A stretch of 64,000 nt of DNA from Mya arenaria. Taxonomy: Eukaryota > Mollusca > Bivalvia > Myida > Myidae. The stretch spans positions 11,167,937-11,231,936 of the forward strand of contig NC_069133.1 of NCBI RefSeq assembly GCF_026914265.1, read 5' to 3'. The notes beneath the pieces are model-generated. The model searched no databases and was not told the origin of the DNA. It saw only the letters and a list, made by a program, of their open reading frames with translations. The position numbers were made by a program, and so were the translations under genes. Shown one piece after another: positions 41,786 through 52,141 of this stretch; the stretch's first letter is position 1, and each line of letters begins with the position of its first letter.

Positions 41786-42928
41786 TATATAATTTGTTGT
41801 CATAAGGAAAACAATTTACTCCACCGCAGGAGATTAGTATCGTCGTTAGCATTCAATTTACATATCAAGCGATATCTATAGAAAACATCAACGCAGATTT
41901 TGAAGATAAACATTTTGAAGTTAAGGAAGATTATATATATGAAAACGTGCGTAGTTTCAGGTCAACGGCAAATTTATTATTATGTTTGACATATTTCCTT
42001 CCTTTTCTTTCATATACCTTAAACTCATCTTTCAAACTTTGTTTAAATTATAATGTAATGTAAACTTTATGAACTAGCCTAGCATCCAAAACAACAACAA
42101 TGACAAGGCCACTCATTTATCAGCAAACTTGTTCTGAAAAATGAGTTATTCAGGAACGATTTGTCATCGGTTCAACTTTATAACATGCACCAAGAGATAC
42201 CTTTAACGAATCGAGGAAGCAAAGTCTTTGAACAATATTTGTTTTGGTGTGAGTTTGTTTTCTTAACGCATGATGGTTAAATCAAAATGCCTGACAATTA
42301 GTTCCTTAACATATTACTTGTGTTCGTACGAACTTGTATGGTATCGCTCGTATAAACTTGGACTTGTCGAATTCTTTTATGTCGACCTGACAAGTTATAC
42401 CACGACAATTTGTCACAATAATGACCACTGTTACACGTTAAAGTGAATATAACCAATTATTAGTATCGATAAAAAAGCGTAACATGATCGGTTCATTATT
42501 GTAATTGTTCATTATCGATCTTGACTTAAATTTTATGACGACACGCGTTTTGAACAATTTTTGTTGAACTTGGTTTTACGTGATGATTTGATATGACCTA
42601 ATGACCTAATGCTCGACCCTATTCGACATATATTAGAACTAAAATTGAAAGGAAAGCCAGACACTAACAGATTTGCATTTATTTTAGGCCATAAATGTGG
42701 AATTTGAAGTGTAAACGAATGATTTTCTTTTATTAGAGTGACCAAGTTTTTGATACCAAATGTCCGCAGTATCGGACATGGCATAGGTTATAGGAAGACA
42801 ACTTTCCAAGTTTCATTGAGTCTTGACAAAGAAGGTGGCCTAAACAGAACAATGATAAATACTGGGACAAGTAAAACAAAATAAGTATGAACCATGTTTA
42901 GAAATACAAGGGCCCAAACGACACTGAA

Positions 42929-43072
42929 CTAGATACACAAACTAACAAACACCACGTACATACGTACAAGACATTGACCTAGATACACAAACTAACAAAC
43001 ACCACGTACATACGTACAAGACACTGAACTAGATACACAACCTAACAAACACCACGTACATACGTACACACA
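42929..43072. repeat. 50-bp tandem repeat, about three copies
   Basis: Units contain ACTAGATACACAA and AACAAACACCACGTACATAC. The matching place in copy 1 (about 6445-6495) has one diverged unit, so the expansion is specific to copy 3. Confidence 0.85.
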
Positions 43073-43149
43073 GTTCACAGACGCATCACCATAGCTTCAA
43101 GAAAGTTAATGATGTGAGTTTCATTTATTTTACCAATTGAAACCAATAT

Positions 43150-43310
43150 TTATATGAAAAACTACAGAAACAAGCTCAATAGCAAAAGGTTTAAGCATAA
43201 ACCCCGTTTAATGACACAGGGTAAATGCCAAAGACATAAAACAAAAACACAAACCCAGAAGCATGGAACAACAGCACAAAACAGACATGCTTTAAGTGTC
43301 ATTATTACTT
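43150..43310 (-). repeat. Dispersed repeat, minus copy (TTTATGTCTTTG family)
   Basis: Reverse complement matches 31070-31190 (TTATGTCTTTGGCATTTACC versus TTATGTCTTTGACGTTTACC). Inverted relative to the copy in segmental copy 2, so it was inserted independently. Confidence 0.65.
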
Positions 43311-43783
43311 ATTGGATTGTATCTTTTCTGAAATGCGCCCCTGATACAGTAACATTTATAACTTTATAACAAATCATTGCGTGTCATTTCTTGTCTACAT
43401 CTGATGAACCACCATTTTAACGAAATGTCAACATCAGATATCATTACAAAATATCTGGTAAGGAAATGTATTAACTGAATGCTATAAACACGGCGTAGTA
43501 TTTTGACTATATGGATAAGTAAAAAATGTTAATTCTTTTTAAAGTGTTCCTTTGGTTAAAATGTTTATTTAAGTCGTACATAAACAACTTTCTGCCTTTC
43601 CACTAGTTCGATTATAAATTGAATAGCATACAAGTAATCATTTTAATAAATCAATCATAAACATTCAATAAATCTGTTTTCCGTCGAAAATACGGAAGAA
43701 AATTCGAACTTCACTTGAGATGAGATTTAAGACAAGAGTTGCGACAAGTAGTCATTAGACAGCACAACATTCAAACGCTGAAT

Positions 43784-43790
43784 GATAAAG
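43784..43790 (+). promoter_or_regulatory. Altered TATA site before GPCR3
   Basis: The site aligned to the TATAAA of copies 1 and 2 reads GATAAAG. With the gene itself broken, this may be relaxed sequence. Confidence 0.35.
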
Positions 43791-43890
43791 CTGTGCGTTG
43801 TGATGTGATTGTTTTAATTAAGTAAATACTACGTATTGATTGACATTTTTGAATGAAGTTCGGTAATGTTTTAACACAAGTTAATTAAAG

Positions 43891-44455
43891 ATGGCCGATG
43901 TTCATCTGACTACGACTACTAGCAGTTTTGGACACACAGTAATTGACCAAATAGGAGCAGACAACAGCACTGGACTGTCCAATGCAACGGAAAGTGAATT
44001 ACTAGACCAACTAAATGACGAACTAAAAAGGGCATTAACACCTGTTTCAGTTTTTGTTGGAATTGAAGCTGTTGTGGGATTTTTTGGAAATTTATTTGTC
44101 TTGTACGTGTTCATCAAACGTTACCATGACTGTAACTTCCGGTACTTCGTGCTGTGCTTGGCTTTTCTAGACTTTATCAGCACGCTGACCACAATGCCTG
44201 GGGAGATTCTCACGCAGCAATTCTGGTACAAGTACCCATTTCCCATCGTATGCAAGATAAAGTCCTTTTTCAATGTGTTCACGGTATCAGGGGAGGCATT
44301 TTGTCTATTGCTGTCGACCGCTACCGGAAGGTCTGTGCGCCATTTAGATGGCAGATCAAGCCACGCCAGGCGCTTATCATGTGCGGCGTCATCTACGGCG
44401 CGGCGTTCATACTTTCACTACCAGTCGCGTTTCTCTGGGGAATCCACCATGACGT
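43891..44455 (+). pseudogene. Class A GPCR, copy 3, truncated pseudogene
   Basis: Starts with an intact ATG and N-terminus (MADVHLTTTTSSFGHTVID, with NST and NAT sequons), then helices 1 to 3 as in the paralogues. A 7-nt deletion near 44308 (relative to GPCR1, whose sequence reads CTATGCATCATTGCTG) shifts the frame at the end of helix 3. The DRY motif and helix 4 continue in another frame to 44455. There, in extracellular loop 2 after a GACGT that still matches GPCR1, gene sequence stops and 43-bp satellite begins. Helices 5 to 7 are absent. It cannot make a receptor. Codons before the shift remain clean, so the damage is recent. Confidence 0.9.
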
Positions 44456-44700
44456 TATTGGTGACCACTGAGGTTCAGATACTGGAGCAAAAGTGGACTA
44501 ATGGTGACCACTGAGGTATAGATATAGGAGTAATAGTGGACTAGCGTTGTCCACTAAGGTACAGATATTGGATTAAAAGTGGACTAGTGGTGACCACTGA
44601 GGTACAGATATTGGAGCAAAAGTGCACTATTGGTAGCCACTGAGGTTCAGATACAGGAGCAAAAGTGGACTAGTGGTGACCACTGAAGTATAGATTTTGG
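44456..44700. repeat. 43-bp satellite, first block (about 6 units)
   Basis: Diverged units of GACCACTGAGGTACAGAT-type abut the GPCR3 remnant directly. These edge units are more mutated than those inside the array, as expected at an array border. Confidence 0.9.
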
Positions 44701-45355
44701 AAACCAGTGAATCTCCGGTCCACATTTTAGTGTTCCTGTTACAGTAACAAATATAGAGGATTCTTCAGTTTTGTTTTTGTATAAGTTTTGCAGTTTGAAT
44801 AGAATCAGTGAAGTAGTTTTTATGTAATATTAGGTTATTACAGGTCATTGTTATTTTGTCCTTATTTTGTTTTTATTTTGAATGTTTTTAAATTATATAC
44901 CTGTTGGTCAGAGAGTGTATTAATCAGTATTATGTAGTAGTTGATTTAACAATTAAATATTATTACAGAAAGAAAAGAAATGATTGCAAAAGAAATGGGA
45001 GTTACATTTTCTATAATCCTGGAAAACCACAGAAAAAATATTTTTCTATAAATAGGCACTGTTTCATGTACATATTTAGAGAAATATTTGGGCTTCCATT
45101 GATAAAATATATAGATTGCTCTTTTTTTCAAACTTACTATTAAGATAGATTATCTGTTTTTCTAAGATTATGTGTTTTTCTAAGAAAACAAATTGGGGTG
45201 CTGTAATAACCTGGTTTAATAAAAGAAATCATGGTACTAAAACTTTAACCTTGGCCATGACTGAAAAACATTTAAATGAAAAACAAGGCCCATAACTTGT
45301 AACAGCTGTAAGAATTATTGAGTTATGTCCCTTATGAGTCTAACCTAAAAGGAAC
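44701..45355. other. Non-repeat spacer, first and shortest copy
   Basis: About 655 bp, homologous to the first two-thirds of the spacers at 48926 and 51191 (AAACCAGTGAATCTCCGGTC start), but diverged and lacking their last 0.3 kb. No coding region supported. A TTTTTCTAAGA direct repeat lies near 45155-45185. Confidence 0.85.
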
Positions 45356-48300
45356 AAGATATTGGAGCAAAAGTGGACTAGTGGTGACCACTGAGGTACA
45401 GATATTGGAGCAAAAGTGGACTAGTGGTGACCACTGAGGTACAGATATTGGAGCAAAAGTGGACTAGTGGCGACCACTGAGGTACAGATATTGGAGCAAA
45501 AGTGGACTAGTGGCGACCACTGAGGTACAGATATTGGAGCAAAAGTGGACTAGTGGTGACCACTGAGGTATAGATATTGGAGCAAAAGTGGACTAGCAGT
45601 GTCCACTGTGGTACAGATATTGGAGCAAAAGTGGACTAGTCGTGACCACTGAGGTACAGATATTGGAGCAAAAGTGGACTAGTGGCGACCACTGAGGTAC
45701 AGATATTGGAGCAAAAGTGGACTAGTGGCGACCACTGAGGTATAGATATTGGAGCAAAAGTGGACTAATGGTGACCACTGAGGTACAGATATTGGAGCAA
45801 AAGAGGACTAGTGATGACCACTGAGGTACAGATATTGGAGCTAAAGTGGACTAGTGGCGACCACTGAGGTACAGATATTGGAGCTAAAGTGGACTAGTCG
45901 TGACCACTGAGGTACAGATATTGGAGCAAAAGTGGACTAGTGGTGACCACTGAGGTACAGATATTGGAGCAAAGTGGACTAGTGATGACCACTGAGGTAC
46001 AGATATTGGAGCAAAAGTGGACTAGTGATGACCACTGAGGTACAGATATTGGAGCAAAAGTGGACTAGTGGTGACCACTGAGGTACAGATATTTGAGTAA
46101 AAGTGATCTAGTGGTGACCACTGAGGTACAGATATTGGAGTAAAAGTGATCTAGTGGTGACCACTGAGGTACAGATATTGGAGCAAAAGTGGACTAGTGG
46201 TGACCACTGAGGTACAGATATTGGAGCAAAAGTGGACTAGTGGTGACCACTGAGGTACAGATATTGGAGCAAAGTGGACTAGTGATGACCACTGAGGTAC
46301 AGATATTGGAGCAAAAGTGGACTAGTGGTGACCACTGAAGTACAGATATTGGAGCACAAGTGGACTAGTGGTGACCACTGAGGTACAGATATTGGAGTAA
46401 AAGTGACCTAGTGGTGACCACTGAGGTACAGATATTGGAGCAAAAGTGGACTAGTGGTGACCACTGAGGTACAGATATTGGAGCAAAAGTGGACTAGTGG
46501 TGACCACTGAGGTACAGATATTGGAGCAAAAGTGGACTAGTGGTGACCACTGAGGTACAGATATTGGAGCAAAAGTGGACTAGTGGTGACCACTGAGGTA
46601 CAGATATTGGAGCAAAAGTGGACTAGTGGTGACCACTGAGGTACAGATATTGGAGCTAAAGTGGACTAGTGGCGACCACTGAAGTACAGATATTGGAGCT
46701 AAAGTGGACTAGTGGTGACCACTGAGGTACAGATATTGGAGCAAAAGTGGACTAGTGGCGACCACTGAGGTACAGATATTGGAGCAAAAGTGGACTAGTG
46801 GCGACCACTGAGGTACAGATATTGGAGCAAAAGTGGACTAGTGGCGACCACTGAGGTACAGATATTGGAGCAAAAGTGGACTAGTGGCGACCACTGAGGT
46901 ACAGATATTGGAGCAAAAGTGGACTAGTGGTGACCACTGAGGTACAGATATTGGAGCAAAAGTGATCTAGTGGTGACCACTGAGGTACAGATATTGGAGC
47001 AAAAGTGATCTAGTGGTGACCACTGAGGTACAGATATTGGAGCAAAAGTGGACTAGTGGCGACCACTGAGGTACAGATATTGGAGCAAAAGTGGACTAGT
47101 GGCGACCACTGAGGTACAGATATTGGAGCAAAAGAGGACTAGTGGCGACCACTGAGGTACAGATATTGGAATAAAGTGGACTAGTGGTGATCACTGAGGT
47201 ACAGATATTGGAGCAAAAGTGGACTAGCAGTGTCCACTGAGGTACAGATATTGGAGCAAAAGTGGACTAGTGGTGACCACTGAGGTACAGATATTGGAGC
47301 AAAAGTGGACTAGTGGTGACCACTGAGGTACAGATATTGGAGCAAAAGTGGACTAGTGGTGACCACTGAGGTACAGATATTGGAGCAAAAGTGGACTAGT
47401 GGTGACCACTGAGGTACAGATATTGGAGCAAAAGTGGACTAGTGGCGACCACTGAGGTACAGATATTGGAGCAAAAGTGGACTAGTGGCGACCACTGAGG
47501 TACAGATATTGGAGCAAAAGTGGACTAGTGGCGACCACTGAGGTACAGATATTGGAGCAAAAGAGGACTAGTAGCGACCACTGAGGTACAGATATTGGAA
47601 TAAAGTGGACTTGTGGTGATCACTGAGGTACAGATATTGGAGCATAAGTGGACTAGTGGTGACCACTGAAGTACAGATATTGGAGCTAAAGTGGACTAGT
47701 GGTGACCACTGAGGTACAGATATTGGAGCAAAAGTGGACTAGTGGTGACCACTGAGGTACAGATATTGGAGCAAAAGAGGACTAGTGGCGACCACTGAGG
47801 TACAGATATTGGAATAAAGTGGACTAGTGGTGACCACTGAAGTACAGATATTGGAGCTAAAGTGGACTAGTGGTGACCACTGAGGTACAGATATTGGAGC
47901 TAAAGTGGACTAGTGGTGACCACTGAGGTACAGATATTGGAGCTAAAGTGGACTAGTGGTGACCACTGAGGTACAGATATTGGAGCATAAGTGGACTAGT
48001 GGTGACCACTGAGGTACAGATATTGGAGCTAAAGTGGACTAGTGGTGACCACTGAGGTACAGATATTGGAGCAAAAGTGGACTAGTGGCGACCACTGAGG
48101 TACAGATATTGGAGCAAAAGTGGACTAGTGGCGACCACTGAGGTACAGATATTGGAGCAAAAGTGGACTAGTGGCGACCACTGAGGTACAGATATTGGAG
48201 CAAAAGTGGACTAGTGGTGACCACTGAGGTACAGATATTGGAGCAAAAGTGGACTAGTGGTGACCACTGAGGTACAGATATTAGAGCAAAAGTGGACTAG

Positions 48301-48925
48301 TGGTGACCACTGAGGTACAGATATTGGAGCAAAAGTGGACTAGTGGCGACCACTGAGGTACAGATATTGGAGCAAAAGTGGACTAGTGGCGACCACTGAG
48401 GTACAGATATTGGAGCAAAAGTGATCTAGTGGTGACCACTGAGGTACAGATATTGGAGCAAAAGTGGACTAGTGGTGACCACTGAGGTACAGATATTGGA
48501 GCAAAAGAGGACTAGTAGCGACCACTGAGGTACAGATATTGGAATAAAGTGGACTTGTGGTGATCACTGAGGTACAGATATTGGAGCATAAGTGGACTAG
48601 TGGTGACCACTGAAGTACAGATATTGGAGCTAAAGTGGACTAGTGGTGACCACTGAGGTACAGATATTGGAGCAAAAGTGGACTAGTGGTGACCACTGAG
48701 GTACAGATATTGGAGCAAAAGAGGACTAGTGGCGACCACTGAGGTACAGATATTGGAATAAAGTGGACTTGTGGTGATCACTGAGGTACAGATATTGGAG
48801 CAAAGTGGACTAGTGGTGACCACTGAGGTACATATATTAGAGCAAAAGTAGTCTAGTGGTTACCACTGAGGTACAGATATTGGAGAAAAGTGGACTAGTG
48901 GTGACCACTGAAGTATAGATATTGG
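45356..48925. repeat. 43-bp satellite, main block (about 83 units)
   Basis: Units of 43 bp with TATTGGAGCAAAAGTGGAC and TAGTGGTGACCACTGAGG. Variants alternate: GGCGACC, GTGATCTAG, GGAATAAAGTGG (one base short) and GAGCTAAAG. Mixed variants in blocks point to repeated local duplication. Confidence 0.95.
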
Positions 48926-49876
48926 AAACCAGTGAATCTCCGGTCCACATTTTAGTGTTCCTGTTACAGTAACATATATAGAGGATTCTTCAGTTTTGTT
49001 CTGGTATGAGTTGTGCAGTTTGAATAGAATCAATGAAATAGTTTTTATGTAATATAAGGTTATAACAGGTCTTTGTTATTTTATCCCTATTTTGTTTTTA
49101 TTTGGAATGGTTTTAAATTATATACCTGTTTGTCAGAGTGTGTATAAATGGGTATTATGTAGTAGCTGATTTAACAATTAAATAATTAACTAAAAGAAAA
49201 GAAATGATTGCAAAAGAAATGGATGTTACCGTATATTTTCTATAATCCTGGAAAACCACAGAAAAATTATTGTTCTATAAATAGGCACTGTTTCATGTAC
49301 ATATTTTTAGTAATATTTGGGCTTCCATTGATAAAAGATATAGATCGTTCTTATGGTTAGACTTACTATAAGAGATATTATCTGTTTTTCTTAGGAAACA
49401 AATTAGGGTATTGTAATAGCCTGGTGTGGTTATAGAAGTTATGGTACAAAAACTGTAACCTTGGCCATGACTGAAAAACATTTGAATGAAAAACAAGGCC
49501 CATAACTTGTAATAGCTGTAAGCAATATTGAGTTTTGTCCCATGTAAGTCTAACATTAAAGAAACAGAATACCATCATCATTTGCGCAGTGGTGCTCTTG
49601 TCTAAGTTCATTCTCCAATTGAAATGTTTCCTGGAAGAGAAAACAAATGCATATTGATCCATTTTGAAGGGCCATCACTGATTAGCTGTTTTGTAGATGT
49701 AATTTAATATGAAATATATCTGATTTAAAAAAAAACAAAAACGTACAAATAAGCGAAGTTGTAACATGAAATTATTTTTATAAATAAATTCACAAAAAAG
49801 CTTACAAAGTAAAGGAAGTTGTTTCACCCGCTACAGTCCTCTCAATCTGCAGGAGAGACTTTTTCCACCGCAAAAA
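48926..49876. other. Non-repeat spacer, second copy (951 bp)
   Basis: AT-rich, near-identical to 51191-52141. Short minus-strand open stretches (to 94 codons) are the same in both copies only because the DNA is. No domain was recognised and the shorter first spacer does not keep them. I call no gene. Confidence 0.8.
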
Positions 49877-51190
49877 TTGACCACTGAGGACCTGTATTGG
49901 ATCAAAACTGGACTTGTGGGAACTACTGATGTATAAACAGATAGTGGAGTAAAAGTTGGCAAGTGGTGACCACTGAGGTACAGATATTGGAGTAAAAGTG
50001 GACTAGTGGTGACCACTGAGGTACAGATATTGGAGCAAAAGTGGACTAGTGGCGACCACTGAGGTACAGATATTGGAGCAAAAGTGGACTAGTGGCGACC
50101 ACTGAGGTACAGATATTGGAGCAAAAGTGGACTAGTGGCGACCACTGAAGTACAGATATTGGAGCTAAAGTGGACTAGTGGCGACCACTGAGGTACAGAT
50201 ATTGGAGCTAAAGTGGACTAGTGGTGACCACTGAGGTACAGATATTGGAGCTAAAGTGGACTAGTGGTGACCACTGAGGTACAGATATTGGAGCATAAGT
50301 GGACTAGTGGTGACCACTGAGTTACAGATATTGGAGCTAAAGTGGACTAGTGGTGACCACTGAGGTACAGATATTGGAGCAAAAGTGGACTAGTGGCGAC
50401 CACTGAGGTACAGATATTGGAGCAAAAGTGGACTAGTGGCGACCACTGAGGTACAGATATTGGAGCAAAAGTGGACTAGTGGTGACCACTGAGGTACAGA
50501 TATTGGAGCAAAAGTGGACTAGTGGTGACCACTGAGGTACAGATATTGGAGCAAAAGTGGACTAGTGGTGACCACTGAGGTACAGATATTGGAGCAAAAG
50601 TGGACTAGTGGTGACCACTGAGGTACAGATATTGGAGCAAAAGTGGACTAGTGGCGACCACTGAGGTACAGATATTGGAGCAAAAGTGATCTAGTGGTGA
50701 CCACTGAGGTACAGATATTGGAGCAAAAGTGGACTAGTGGTGACCACTGAGGTACAGATATTGGAGCAAAAGAGGACTAGTAGCGACCACTGAGGTACAG
50801 ATATTGGAATAAAGTGGACTTGTGGTGATCACTGAGGTACAGATATTGGAGCATAAGTGGACTAGTGGTGACCACTGAAGTACAGATATTGGAGCTAAAG
50901 TGGACTAGTGGTGACCACTGAGGTACAGATATTGGAGCAAAAGTGGACTAGTGGTGACCACTGAGGTACAGATATTGGAGCAAAAGAGGACTAGTGGCGA
51001 CCACTGAGGTACAGATATTGGAATAAAGTGGACTTGTGGTGATCACTGAGGTACAGATATTGGAGCAAAGTGGACTAGTGGTGACCACTGAGGTACATAT
51101 ATTGGAGCAAAAGTAGTCTAGTGGTTACCACTGAGGTACAGATATTGGAGAAAAGTGGACTAGTGGTGACCACTGAAGTATAGATATTGG
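49877..51190. repeat. 43-bp satellite block (about 30 units)
   Basis: Same unit class as 45356-48925, starting with diverged edge units (GACCACTGAGGACCTGTATT) and then regular GAGCAAAAG units. Confidence 0.95.
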
Positions 51191-52141
51191 AAACCAGTGA
51201 ATCTCCGGTCCACATTTTAGTGTTCCTGTTACAGTAACATATATAGAGGATTCTTCAGTTTTGTTCTGGTATGAGTTGTGCAGTTTGAATAGAATCAATG
51301 AAATAGTTTTTATGTAATATAAGGTTATAACAGGTCTTTGTTATTTTATCCCTATTTTGTTTTTATTTGGAATGGTTTTAAATTATATACCTGTTTGTCA
51401 GAGTGTGTATAAATGGGTATTATGTAGTAGCTGATTTAACAATTAAATAATTAACTAAAAGAAAAGAAATGATTGCAAAAGAAATGGATGTTACCGTATA
51501 TTTTCTATAATCCTGGAAAACCACAGAAAAATTATTGTTCTATAAATAGGCACTGTTTCATGTACATATTTTTAGTAATATTTGGGCTTCCATTGATAAA
51601 AGATATAGATCGTTCTTATGGTTAGACTTACTATAAGAGATATTATCTGTTTTTCTTAGGAAACAAATTAGGGTATTGTAATAGCCTGGTGTGGTTATAG
51701 AAGTTATGGTACAAAAACTGTAACCTTGGCCATGACTGAAAAACATTTGAATGAAAAACAAGGCCCATAACTTGTAATAGCTGTAAGCAATATTGAGTTT
51801 TGTCCCATGTAAGTCTAACATTAAAGAAACAGAATACCATCATCATTTGCGCAGTGGTGCTCTTGTCTAAGTTCATTCTCCAATTGAAATGTTTCCTGGA
51901 AGAGAAAACAAATGCATATTGATCCATTTTGAAGGGCCATCACTGATTAGCTGTTTTGTAGATGTAATTTAATATGAAATATATCTGATTTAAAAAAAAA
52001 CAAAAACGTACAAATAAGCGAAGTTGTAACATGAAATTATTTTTATAAATAAATTCACAAAAAAGCTTACAAAGTAAAGGAAGTTGTTTCACCCGCTACA
52101 GTCCTCTCAATCTGCAGGAGAGACTTTTTCCACCACAAAAA
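51191..52141. other. Non-repeat spacer, third copy (951 bp)
   Basis: Copy of 48926-49876 with very few changes. No gene. Confidence 0.8.

Larger units (their letters stand above)
41786..43890. other. Non-coding part of copy 3
   Basis: No gene. It matches blocks of copies 1 and 2 and holds a short 50-bp tandem repeat, an inverted dispersed repeat and the pre-gene block of GPCR3. Confidence 0.55.
40430..44455 (+). repeat. Segmental duplication copy 3 (ends in truncated GPCR3)
   Basis: Third copy: a 57-bp unit near 40450, flank 40540-40625, flank 41110-41275, a microsatellite at 41575, post-microsatellite blocks shared with copies 1 and 2, a 50-bp repeat at 42929 whose single relative sits near 6450, an upstream block and the GPCR3 remnant. 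It is cut off at 44455 by the 43-bp satellite. Confidence 0.7.

Noticed and set aside
41574-41881. Valine- or leucine-run proteins
   Set aside because: Translation of the TAC/TGC microsatellite.
49293-49662. Two minus-strand frames in the spacer, repeated at 51558-51927
   Set aside because: Identical only because the DNA was recently duplicated. No domain, and not kept in the older spacer.
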